Shown one piece after another: positions 1 to 6,251 of a stretch of DNA of 7,674 nt. This stretch comes from Desulfamplus sp. (GTDB taxonomy: Bacteria > Desulfobacterota > Desulfobacteria > Desulfobacterales > Desulfobacteraceae). The position numbers were made by a program, and so were the translations under genes. Below the pieces are notes generated by a model. The model ran no database searches. It had not been told where the DNA came from and saw only the letters and a list, made by a program, of their open reading frames with translations. Every line of letters begins with the position of its first letter. Positions within the stretch are counted from its first letter, which is position 1. The stretch spans positions 1-7,674 of the forward strand of contig JADGBP010000097.1 of NCBI GenBank assembly GCA_015231395.1, read 5' to 3'.

Positions 1-526
1 ATGGTTTTGCCTTGGTCTGAGGAACTGGAATTCCATGATCTGCCGCAAACTCCATAAGTTTTGTTCTTGAGGTAAGATTCCACTCTCTCCATGGGGCAAC
101 AATCCTTATGTTTGGCTGAAGTGCAAAATAGGTAAGTTCAAATCTTACCTGATCATTTCCCTTGCCGGTTGCACCGTGGCTTACTGCATCCGCCCCTTCC
201 ATCGCTGCAATCTCAATTTGCCTCTTGGCAATCAGAGGTCTTGCAATGGAAGTACCAAGAAGATACTGTCCCTCATATATTGCGTTTGCCCTGAATGCGG
301 GAAATACAAAGTCTTTAACAAACTCTTCTCGTAAATCTTCTACATAAGCCTTGACCGCACCAGTTTTGATGGCTTTTGCCTCAAGACCGTCAAGCTCCTC
401 TTCCTGCCCAAGATCTGCGGTAAGGGTTACAACCTCACATTTGTAGGTCTCAATCAACCATTTAAGTATTACAGAAGTATCTAAGCCGCCTGAGTAGGCA
501 AGAACCACTTTTTTGATATCAGACAA
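1..526 (-). CDS. argG: Argininosuccinate synthase, N-terminal part (runs off the window)
   Basis: The enzyme makes argininosuccinate from citrulline, aspartate and ATP, the penultimate step of arginine synthesis, in the cytoplasm. The 175 visible residues begin [25 protein letters not shown] (residues 12-18) is the N-type ATP pyrophosphatase loop. Further family signatures are [17 protein letters not shown] (85-101) and [13 protein letters not shown] (118-130), which belongs to the substrate- and ATP-binding region. The family is about 400 residues, so more than half lies beyond base 1. The start is a TTG at 524-526: the frame has an upstream in-frame TAA, no ATG lies between, and GGAG sits about 8 nt upstream of the TTG. 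It is downstream of, and co-oriented with, the three-gene operon, but 142 bp containing a stem-loop repeat separate them, so co-transcription is uncertain. Family recognition is very secure. Confidence 0.96.
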   Translation of the reverse strand, partial: MSDIKKVVLAYSGGLDTSVILKWLIETYKCEVVTLTADLGQEEELDGLEAKAIKTGAVKAYVEDLREEFVKDFVFPAFRANAIYEGQYLLGTSIARPLIAKRQIEIAAMEGADAVSHGATGKGNDQVRFELTYFALQPNIRIVAPWREWNLTSRTKLMEFAADHGIPVPQTKAKP

Positions 527-543
527 TTTTCTATCTCCATTTG

Positions 544-636
544 TTTATCGCCCTGAGCTAAAGCTATGGGCTAATTTTATTCAAGCCCTCTTAAGAGGGC
601 TTACACAGTTCAGCCGATGGCTTTAGCTTACGGCTG
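544..636 (+). repeat. Dispersed stem-loop repeat, copy R1
   Basis: This intergenic repeat of about 93 bp has a second, inverted copy at 6109-6209. It contains three consecutive palindromic units. The first is an imperfect CCCTGAGCT/AGCTATGGG stem. The second is a perfect 20-bp palindrome, AAGCCCTCTTAAGAGGGCTT (583-602). The third is a TCAGCCG/CGGCTGA stem (610-637) around GGCTTTAGC. The two copies align over nearly their whole length with only small indels. No ORF is present. It lies between two co-oriented minus-strand genes, and no clear U-run follows the hairpins on that strand, so I do not call it a terminator here. The role is unknown (REP/MITE-like). Confidence 0.85.
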
Positions 637-668
637 AAGAATTGAATAAAAACTAAATTTATGACTAT

Positions 669-2267
669 TCAAAATATATAATCAAGAATTTCTATCTGAA
701 CTCTGCCCATCATCCCCATAAGATCCAGTTGCAGCTCTTGGGAACCGGATGAAAAGGCAATGTGGGTAACATCTGCTGGAATCTGATTAAACAAAGAATC
801 CACTGCTATCCATCTGCCTATAAACACAACATTCCATGCGTGGTAATAAAACCTGCCGTTTAAATAGACCATACCTGCGTCAATTTTTGCCGGTATGCCT
901 ATAGCACGGCAGAATGCCGCAAGCAATGTAGCATGTTCATTACAGTCTCCCATTCTGTTTTCAAGAGTTGACAGTGCATTGGGAAGCGATACAACCGGCT
1001 GACGTTTAATATTTTTTTGAATCCATGCAACTAATTTTTGAACTTTTTCCAGAGGGGTGTCTGTGGGCAAAATAGTCTTCAATGCATAACTTCGGATTCT
1101 TGGATCGTTGGACTGTATAAATGCATCAGGGCGTTTATACCGGTTGTCAATATTAGCCAGAGCTTCCGAATCAAGTTTCAGGGGCAGCCCGTCAAGCGAC
1201 TCTTTTTCAATGACTAAGATTCCGTCCCGTAAGGTCTGTCGCTCTCCGTTCAGGGAAAGGTTAAGATCCTCAATATTCGACACCTTGACCATTAGCTGGG
1301 TCAGCCGTTCGGGTTCATCAAAGGTTTTATTTGCTTTGACAGAAACAAGATTGGTCAGATCATCACTTGCTTGAAGTTCATTACCGTCAAGAGCACCCTG
1401 ACGGTCTGTTTTCAGAAGAGTTATTCCTAAAAGCCCCTGCTCCTTGAGAACATTACCTTCGTCATCAAGCCATGCAAACTGCTTTGCACCCTTGAATGAA
1501 AGAGATGCTTTATGTGCTGTTATCTTTTTCCCTCCAACACCAATATCTTCAAGCCCTTCCATCTTTATTGTAGCAGGAGCCTGTCCAAGAGTGGAAGGAT
1601 CAAATATAAAGAGTATCATCTCCTGATCTGTCTTAAGGCCGGCAGCCACCGTTGCCTGAATAACACCTGATGTCAAATATGGTCGGTTTTCAAGGGGAAT
1701 CTCCAATGGTTTTTCAGATTTATTTATTTTGTCGCTTTGATTTGTTTTGTCGCTTTGATTTATTTTGTCGCTTTGATTTGTTTTGTCGCTTTGATTTGTT
1801 TTGTCGCTTTGATTTATTCTGTCAAGTTGATTTATTCTGTCGTGACTTTGCACATAAAGAGTATTGTCTTTGATTTCACCGGTGACGGTAAAATTAAAAC
1901 TGCCTGAGATAATTTCAAAATCAAAGTCTTTTACCGCAAAATCCATGTCTGTTGTACTTTCGGATTTAACATGAATATCTTGTGCCATTCCCATGGTATT
2001 GATTTTCATAACCGTCTCTTCATGGATTTTGTAGCCGTTGCTGATATTTTCAAGGCTGCGATGGGTGTATCCGATTTTTTTCTGATTTTGAAAAATATTC
2101 ATCCACGATTCATTTGCATTAAGCACCTGATGTTTCCATTCACTCGTATTGGAGGTACTCCTGAATGTACCATGGTAAAACATAGTCCTGTAAAACAGCA
2201 GAGAGCCAAAAAGAATGGCGGCTATAATCATGCTAAGAAAAAAACGTCTGTTTTTGTACAGAGTCAT
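669..2267 (-). CDS. Membrane-anchored transglutaminase-like protein with 7x6-residue repeat
   Basis: This 532-residue protein has an N-terminal hydrophobic segment (about residues 9-29) after a basic MTLYKNRR start. It is probably a signal anchor, with the rest in the periplasm. Residues about 50-370 form a beta-rich region that I cannot assign to a named domain. The C-terminal part (about 385-500) is a transglutaminase-like/cysteine protease fold (PF01841 type): Cys442 in GDCNEHATLL, His476 in YYHAWN and Asp490 in WIAVDSLFNQ form the expected catalytic triad. Substrate and reaction (cross-linking, amidase or protease) cannot be read from sequence. Residues 144-185 are seven hexapeptides of the KTNQSD type, very hydrophilic, inserted in the beta-rich part. 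The start has an AGGGAT-type ribosome site about 9 nt upstream. It is the last gene of a three-gene operon, 36 bp after the rhodanese-ferritin gene. The fold call is firm; the role is unknown. Confidence 0.88.
   Translation of the reverse strand: MTLYKNRRFFLSMIIAAILFGSLLFYRTMFYHGTFRSTSNTSEWKHQVLNANESWMNIFQNQKKIGYTHRSLENISNGYKIHEETVMKINTMGMAQDIHVKSESTTDMDFAVKDFDFEIISGSFNFTVTGEIKDNTLYVQSHDRINQLDRINQSDKTNQSDKTNQSDKINQSDKTNQSDKINKSEKPLEIPLENRPYLTSGVIQATVAAGLKTDQEMILFIFDPSTLGQAPATIKMEGLEDIGVGGKKITAHKASLSFKGAKQFAWLDDEGNVLKEQGLLGITLLKTDRQGALDGNELQASDDLTNLVSVKANKTFDEPERLTQLMVKVSNIEDLNLSLNGERQTLRDGILVIEKESLDGLPLKLDSEALANIDNRYKRPDAFIQSNDPRIRSYALKTILPTDTPLEKVQKLVAWIQKNIKRQPVVSLPNALSTLENRMGDCNEHATLLAAFCRAIGIPAKIDAGMVYLNGRFYYHAWNVVFIGRWIAVDSLFNQIPADVTHIAFSSGSQELQLDLMGMMGRVQIEILDYIF
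1713..1838 (-). repeat. In-frame tandem repeat, 7 x 18 bp
   Basis: Seven 18-bp units encode residues 144-185 of the transglutaminase-like protein: RINQLD, RINQSD, KTNQSD, KTNQSD, KINQSD, KTNQSD, KINKSE. The central units are nearly identical in DNA (type AAAACAAATCAAAGCGAC), while the outer ones are more diverged. This is the usual picture of slippage expansion from the middle. Because the unit is a multiple of three, copy-number change would alter linker length without a frameshift. Confidence 0.95.
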
Positions 2268-2303
2268 GGTTCATATCCCTAAAGAGTTTTAAACAGTAAT
2301 GAC

Positions 2304-3404
2304 TTAAGATTCCTGATGAGAGGCAATCACAGAAAAACTGTTCAGAGGTTTCAAGACAAGTTGCTCATCCAGGGCTTTAACAAGGATGTTCATATGGGCT
2401 TTTTCCGCCTGAGCAAGAGAATGGAATGCATCCTTGAGGCTCTCCTCCGATGAACTCCCGCCCAATGGGTTCCCATCCGATAAACTCCCGCCCAATGGGC
2501 TTCCGTCTGATAGTCTCTCTGTCGGTGCCGCTTGTGCGTAAAAACTTGTCTCCAATGTGTGCTCGGATATAACCCTGTAAAGATCAAACGCACGATACTC
2601 CATTGAAATGGCGATTTCCAGAATATCAATAATTTGATTCTGATTTTGTTTTTCCAGATGACGGCTATGTTTTTCTATCTGCCTGCTCTGTGCTTCTATA
2701 TGTCCGCTTCGTTTTTCTATCAACTGCACCATCTCATCAAGTGAAGCTCCACCTTCAAGGATATCTCCTTCAAGGTTTTCATAAATCTCGTCAAATAACG
2801 GTATATCAGGATTGATTTTTTTTAAATGGGAATAAATCAGCTTTGCATGTCCAAGTTCTCCATCTCTGACTTGTTTCAGAACCTCATTGAGACCATCATC
2901 TTTAATCTGTTTCGTAACTTCATTGAGACCATCATCTCTGCCCTGTTTCATAATCTGATTGAACTCATCATTGGAATTATAGTGCCGGAGCATATGATCA
3001 TAAAAACGGAATGCCCCTTTTTCAAAGTTCATGGCATCTAAAAGTATATCCTTTAGCTCCTTTTTAAGATCAAAGATTTTAAGGGAATGCATACCCTGAA
3101 TTGTGATGCCGTTCCATGCCATGATTCCGCCTTCAAGATCGTATATATCTTTCCCTGCTTTATTGAAAAAATCAGCAGTAAGAGCCGCTGCTCTGGAACG
3201 GGCACCGCTTCTACAGTAAAAAATGATATTCTTTTCTGGAAGTTCTTCAACTTTTTCTTCAAATTCACTCAGCGGCAACAATATAGAACCCGGGATATGA
3301 GACTCTTCATACTCGGAAGGCTGTCTTACATCAATGAGAAGATAGCTCTTTTCATGCTCTTTTTCACGGTATTTTCGCAATGTGTCTGCACTAATTTTTT
3401 TCAT
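2304..3404 (-). CDS. Rhodanese plus ferritin-like diiron (rubrerythrin-type) fusion protein
   Basis: This is a 366-residue cytoplasmic protein with two domains. Residues 1 to about 105 are a single rhodanese domain: LLIDVRQPSEYEESHIPGS, then the active-site loop CRSGAR with Cys64, which would carry a persulfide. Residues about 113-350 are a ferritin-like four-helix domain with candidate iron ligands in the expected order: Glu128 (helix A), Glu183 and His186 (ExxH, helix B), Glu269 (helix C), Glu334 and His337 (ExxH, helix D). No rubredoxin domain is visible. Three separate in-frame tandem repeats lengthen the ferritin part (residues 149-184, 230-257, 298-317). The family suggests sulfur transfer coupled to peroxide or iron handling, but substrate and partner are inferred only. 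The gene starts 15 bp after the MetF-like gene with an AGAGAGG ribosome site, so it is the middle gene of an operon. Confidence 0.9.
   Translation of the reverse strand: MKKISADTLRKYREKEHEKSYLLIDVRQPSEYEESHIPGSILLPLSEFEEKVEELPEKNIIFYCRSGARSRAAALTADFFNKAGKDIYDLEGGIMAWNGITIQGMHSLKIFDLKKELKDILLDAMNFEKGAFRFYDHMLRHYNSNDEFNQIMKQGRDDGLNEVTKQIKDDGLNEVLKQVRDGELGHAKLIYSHLKKINPDIPLFDEIYENLEGDILEGGASLDEMVQLIEKRSGHIEAQSRQIEKHSRHLEKQNQNQIIDILEIAISMEYRAFDLYRVISEHTLETSFYAQAAPTERLSDGSPLGGSLSDGNPLGGSSSEESLKDAFHSLAQAEKAHMNILVKALDEQLVLKPLNSFSVIASHQES
2454..2513 (-). repeat. In-frame tandem repeat, 2 x 30 bp
   Basis: Two 10-residue units, LSDGSPLGGS and LSDGNPLGGS (residues 298-317), lie in the loop between helices C and D of the ferritin-like domain. 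The glycine, serine and proline content indicates a flexible loop. Confidence 0.85.
2634..2717 (-). repeat. In-frame heptad repeat, about 4 x 21 bp
   Basis: Residues 230-257 read EKRSGHI, EAQSRQI, EKHSRHL, EKQNQNQ: seven-residue units ending in Ile or Leu, so a helical or coiled-coil extension just before helix C is likely. The last unit is degenerate. The units are diverged, so this expansion is older than the 18-bp array in the neighbouring gene. Confidence 0.75.
2853..2960 (-). repeat. In-frame tandem repeat, 3 x 36 bp
   Basis: Three 12-residue units span residues 149-184: NQIMKQGRDDGL, NEVTKQIKDDGL, NEVLKQVRDGEL. The last unit runs into helix B and contains the candidate iron ligand Glu183 (GELGH). 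The simplest reading is that the start of helix B was duplicated upstream of itself, leaving two non-ligand copies (DDGL instead of DGEL) before the functional one. Confidence 0.85.
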
Positions 3405-3419
3405 AAAAACCTCTCTTCA

Positions 3420-4298
3420 TCACAGAAGAATATCTGACATAACCTCATAATTGTCAAAAGGCGGCATGATGCAGGCACCTCGAAAAAACTCCTGTGCAAT
3501 GACAAGCATCTCCCTTGCATTTGCGGTTCCTTCAGCCAGAGGATCTTTTGCTTGGTTCATTTTGTTCATCAATTTTTCAGGAACAGCAATACCGGTAACA
3601 CGATTATGAAGAAATTCGGCATGTTTAACATTTCTTAGCGGCAAAATTCCCATAATAATTGGTATATTAATGTGGCTGGTTGAAATGGAGATGGTTCGTG
3701 CCATATCTCTGTCATAAATTGGCTGAGTCACAGCAAACATTGCACCAGAAGCAGCTTTTTTTTCAAGACGCTCCACCTCTTTTTCCAATCCGTTGATTTC
3801 AGGACGGAAATCCAGTACAGAACCGGTTATCATACCTGACTTTGTAGCCATATATATTAATTGAAAAACATCCAGATCTTTTACATCTGAAGTTATTTTT
3901 CTCTCTTCCAAAGCAACAAAATCACCTGTTGCTATAAGAACATGATTAAGTCCAAGGGCACGTGCACCCCAGAACATTGACTGAAGGCTTATCCGGTTAT
4001 GGTCACGGGTAGTGCAGTGGACAATGGAAAATTTGCCGGTTCTCTTCTGAATAATTGAAGATAATGCCATGGCACACATCCGTGATTTGGCAACAGGATT
4101 AGACGCAACACTGAATCCATTGATTGGCAAATTCTTTAATGCTTCGAGGGTGGACAGAATTTTTTCAGGATTATCCCCATGAGGTGGAACAACTTCCACT
4201 GTGATGACAAAATTATCAAAATCTATGTCTAAAACTGTTGCGGCATTGGTTGTATCTGACGCACTATCGGTCTTGCAACTACTACAATTGTTTTCCAT
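3420..4298 (-). CDS. Methylenetetrahydrofolate reductase (MetF-like, stand-alone)
   Basis: The gene encodes a 292-residue TIM-barrel flavoprotein that would interconvert 5,10-methylene- and 5-methyl-tetrahydrofolate, serving methionine synthesis or the methyl branch of the Wood-Ljungdahl pathway. Visible family motifs are VEVVPPHG with the likely catalytic Glu35, HCTTRDHNRISLQS (94-107), GLNHVLIATGD (116-126), FAVTQPIYD (188-196), GILPLRNVKHAEFLHN (217-232) and GISVP-like GIAVPEKL (236-243). The pattern resembles the C-terminal reductase half of bifunctional homocysteine methyltransferase/reductase proteins (YitJ type), but here it stands alone. The first 30 residues are a non-conserved extension with a CSSC pair (Cys5, Cys8). 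The start has a strong GGGAGGTG ribosome site 6 nt upstream. It is the first gene of the operon; no SAM or other riboswitch is apparent upstream. I recognise the family but withhold the symbol metF because paralogues exist. Confidence 0.9.
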   Translation of the reverse strand: MENNCSSCKTDSASDTTNAATVLDIDFDNFVITVEVVPPHGDNPEKILSTLEALKNLPINGFSVASNPVAKSRMCAMALSSIIQKRTGKFSIVHCTTRDHNRISLQSMFWGARALGLNHVLIATGDFVALEERKITSDVKDLDVFQLIYMATKSGMITGSVLDFRPEINGLEKEVERLEKKAASGAMFAVTQPIYDRDMARTISISTSHINIPIIMGILPLRNVKHAEFLHNRVTGIAVPEKLMNKMNQAKDPLAEGTANAREMLVIAQEFFRGACIMPPFDNYEVMSDILL

Positions 4299-4361
4299 AA
4301 TACACCTCCCTGTTATGATTCATGTGATCTGTTCCAAGATTGCCTGGTCAGTTATTAGTTT

Positions 4362-4391
4362 TTAATAATCGAAAAGATTGGAGTCTATCAA
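4362..4391 (-). promoter_or_regulatory. Candidate sigma70-type promoter for the MetF-like operon
   Basis: On the minus strand TTGATA (4386-4391, 5 of 6 to the -35 consensus) is followed after 18 bp by TATTAA (4362-4367, 4 of 6 to the -10 consensus). It lies about 65 bp upstream of the MetF-like start. In AT-rich DNA such matches arise easily by chance. Confidence 0.3.
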
Positions 4392-4540
4392 CTGTGTCAT
4401 TTATTTTCAAGTACGGTATTATAAATATCAATTATTGGGAAATTATTAAGAAGATGTTAAGATTGCATAGCAAAAATAATTATTAAAAGGGGGTAAGTGA
4501 GAATGTGAGAAATGAAGTTTGCAGAAGAAAAATATTTTGA

Positions 4541-4640
4541 TATAGACTTTCAGAAAAATATTTTGATCTATCTTTTTTAAGACGGGCAACCGCAAGGGAT
4601 TGCCCCTACTTTTGCCAATTTACTTATTTGGAACATGATA
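4541..4640 (+). mobile_element. MITE-like element, copy A
   Basis: This segment of about 100 bp is related along its length to 7082-7190 in the opposite orientation. Shared blocks are the left end (TATAGACTTTCAGAAAAATA here), the central hairpin GGGCAACC...GGATTGCCCCTAC (4584-4609), and the right end TTGCCAATTTA-TTAT-TGGAA. The ends form imperfect inverted repeats. It encodes no transposase, so any movement would need one in trans. No clean target duplication is visible at this copy. It ends 14 bp before the DUF362 start codon and could influence that gene's leader. Confidence 0.75.
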
Positions 4641-4654
4641 ATATGAGGGGAATT

Positions 4655-6070
4655 ATGAAAAAGGATGCCATGACTTATCCTGGAAAACCGGAAGTTTATA
4701 TCAAATTGTGCGACACTTACGACAGACGCCGTTTAACCGAAATCATCGGACAAGGCATGGAGACTCTGGGTTATGTTCCCAAAGGTAATATTTATGTCAA
4801 ACCCAACGTGGTTTTTGCTTACAACACCAAAACATTCGGAACACATGCCTTTACCCAGCCCGAATTTGTAGGTGCATCTCTCCTTGCATTATCTAACTGC
4901 AAAGATGTGAAACGAGTGGATATGGGTGAAAATTCGGCAATGGGATTTCCCACACGACTCTGTTACAAACATGCTGGATATTATGATCAGCTAAACGAAA
5001 TCAGGAACGAAGCTCTGCATCCTGTGGGAATGTTCTGCATCGACGAAGAACCCCGTGATAAAATCTTCGTGGGAGGAACAGTCCATGACACATTACGGTT
5101 ACCGAAGAAAATGACCAGAGCTGATTCAATGGTCTATCTCCCCAAATTGAAAAGTCACTGCGTCAGTCAAATGACCGGTGCTGTAAAGCTCAACATCGGT
5201 ATTTGTTCTGATGATGAACGATCAATCCGTCATGATTTTCTGTTGAATGAAAAAATCGTGGATCTTTTAAATCCAGGTTATCCAGACTTCATTGTCATGG
5301 ATGCCATTGACGTGGGTGTTGGAAACGAAGCATTCCCGTCACCACGCAAATTAGGTCTGGTAATCATGGGCACTAATCCTCTGGCCGTTGACATGGTTGG
5401 AGCACGACTCCTCGGACTTTCATATGATGAGGTTCCCTACTTGAAAGCAGCCGTGGCAAGAGGTTTTACTCCGACCAGCATTGATGATGTTATTCTTTCG
5501 GGTGATATCACGTCATGGGAGGATCTGGATGCCCGGGCAGCCATGCTTTTTCCCTACGACGAGGAATTTTATCGCTGGCAGGATGTTTCAACGGAACTTG
5601 AACGCATGAATTCGCCTATGCGGTTTATGTGGGGACCTTGCCGTTCAGGGCATCACAACCACTGCAAAACCGGTTGCGTCATGGGACTTAAAATGTTTTT
5701 GAGTGCCATGGAAAAATTTAACGGAAGCGATGCATTTGCAACTGCAAAGCCTGTAGTTTTTGTCATTGGTAACTATGAAACGCCCATCGATGCCAATGGT
5801 CATGAAGTTTTCATGCTTGGAAGTTGTTCACAGGCAACCGTCACTCATGCAAAAAAAATAACCCGAATTGATAAATGCTTCACCACCGCTTCTGATATGA
5901 ATCTATCCATCGGCCACAAGATTGGTATGAAATGTGTGACCCGAGATGCTGGTTTCATGAGTGATTTGATCACGGCTATAGTTCAAGCATCCTTTAGAAA
6001 GCTGATGTCAGGTCGATACTTTCAGGACATCTGGCATTTCATCAACCACGGTTTATTAAAACGGATTTGA
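4655..6070 (+). CDS. DUF362 family protein with Cys-rich C-terminal extension
   Basis: The gene encodes 471 residues from the chosen ATG. DUF362 (PF04015) signatures are present: the N-terminal IYVKPNVV (about 46-53), YLPKLKSH (161-168), TGAVKLNIG (174-182), DFIVMDAIDVGVG (211-223) and MGTNPLAVDMVGARLLG (238-254). The family's biochemical role is not settled; many members carry a ferredoxin-type cluster domain. No CxxCxxCxxxC ferredoxin motif is visible here. Instead, after the core there are about 150 residues with GPCRSGHHNHCKTGC (Cys329, Cys337, Cys341), Cys391 and Cys408, a possible metal or cluster site. There is no signal peptide or membrane segment. The frame is open back to a TTG at 4628, but that codon lies inside the MITE-like element, and GAGGGG (4645-4650) precedes the ATG at 4655, so I chose 4655. 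It is transcribed alone, divergent from the operon. Confidence 0.87.
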   Translation: MKKDAMTYPGKPEVYIKLCDTYDRRRLTEIIGQGMETLGYVPKGNIYVKPNVVFAYNTKTFGTHAFTQPEFVGASLLALSNCKDVKRVDMGENSAMGFPTRLCYKHAGYYDQLNEIRNEALHPVGMFCIDEEPRDKIFVGGTVHDTLRLPKKMTRADSMVYLPKLKSHCVSQMTGAVKLNIGICSDDERSIRHDFLLNEKIVDLLNPGYPDFIVMDAIDVGVGNEAFPSPRKLGLVIMGTNPLAVDMVGARLLGLSYDEVPYLKAAVARGFTPTSIDDVILSGDITSWEDLDARAAMLFPYDEEFYRWQDVSTELERMNSPMRFMWGPCRSGHHNHCKTGCVMGLKMFLSAMEKFNGSDAFATAKPVVFVIGNYETPIDANGHEVFMLGSCSQATVTHAKKITRIDKCFTTASDMNLSIGHKIGMKCVTRDAGFMSDLITAIVQASFRKLMSGRYFQDIWHFINHGLLKRI

Positions 6071-6108
6071 GTTGGTGATATTGGCAAAAAATATTTTTTG
6101 AAACTCTG

Positions 6109-6209
6109 TAGCCGTGGGGCTAAAGCCCTCGGCTAAGTCATAAAGAAAGCCCTCTTAAGAGGGCTTGAGTAAAAAATTAGCCCAGAGCTTCAGCTCAGGG
6201 GTGGATAAA
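6109..6209 (-). repeat. Dispersed stem-loop repeat, copy R2 (inverted relative to R1)
   Basis: Read on the minus strand this 101-bp copy matches R1 (544-636) in order: TTTATC, the CCCTGAGCT/AGCTCTGGG stem, GGGCTAATTTT, the identical 20-bp palindrome (6147-6166), and a TAGCCG/CGGCTA stem around GGGCTTTAGCCC. Stem one has one mismatch here against two in R1. In stem three a C-G pair of R1 (611/636) is a T-A pair here (6135/6109), so pairing is kept. It sits between two convergent genes. Confidence 0.85.
6171..6200 (-). terminator. Candidate intrinsic terminator of the histidine kinase gene
   Basis: On the minus strand CCCTGAGCT-GA-AGCTCTGGG (6181-6200, nine base pairs with one T-T mismatch) is followed by CTAATTTTTT. 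It lies about 50 bp after the kinase stop codon and is formed by the first stem of repeat R2, so the repeat may have been recruited as a terminator. Plus-strand transcripts from the DUF362 gene lack an equally good U-run here. Confidence 0.55.
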
Positions 6210-6213
6210 AGAC

Positions 6214-6230
6214 TTTTCTGGAAAACTATA
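6214..6230 (-). repeat. Isolated copy of the MITE-like terminal repeat
   Basis: The minus-strand sequence TATAGTTTTCCAGAAAA matches the terminal repeat at 7082-7098 (TATAGTTTTCCAGATAA) at 16 of 17 positions. It lies 4 bp beyond the end of repeat R2. A poor match to the other element end (CAAAAAATATTTTTTGA, near 6085-6101) is on the far side of R2. Confidence 0.55.
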
Positions 6231-6251
6231 TAAGCTTTGATCTCGCTCATC

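Larger units (their letters stand above)
4299..4654. other. Divergent intergenic region (356 bp), no gene
   Basis: This AT-rich spacer lies between the divergent MetF-like and DUF362 genes. It holds the MetF-like ribosome site next to 4299, a weak promoter candidate at 4362-4391, the MITE-like copy A (4541-4640) and the DUF362 ribosome site (4645-4650). A 15-bp direct repeat, GAAAAATATTTTGAT, occurs at 4527-4541 and 4553-4567. I see no RNA gene and no convincing riboswitch. Confidence 0.7.

Noticed and set aside
162..347. Plus-strand 61-residue ORF
   Set aside because: It is antisense to argG, whose minus-strand frame has clear conserved motifs.
583..602. Rho-independent terminator after the transglutaminase-like gene
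   Set aside because: The palindrome is strong but on the minus strand is followed by GAATAAAATT, not a U-run, and the same palindrome is part of a dispersed repeat.
1713..1838. CRISPR-like array
   Set aside because: Units are contiguous 18-mers without spacers and encode a continuous peptide in a real gene.
1670..1873. Plus-strand ORF encoding a repeated LFCRFD peptide
   Set aside because: It is the antisense reading of the 18-bp tandem repeat in the transglutaminase-like gene. The repeat keeps all frames open; there is no ribosome site or homology.
2390..2629. Minus-strand ORF of 79 residues rich in HWAGVHR repeats
   Set aside because: It is an alternative frame of the 30-bp repeat and flanks inside the rhodanese-ferritin gene.
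4299..4440. SAM or other riboswitch ahead of the MetF-like gene
   Set aside because: I looked for a conserved multi-stem leader and terminator; the region is AT-rich without GC-rich paired segments.
4512..4580. 22-codon ORF (MKFAEEKYFDIDFQKNILIYLF)
   Set aside because: It overlaps the MITE-like left end and has no good ribosome site. The shared IDFQKNI with the kinase linker is explained by the common DNA element.
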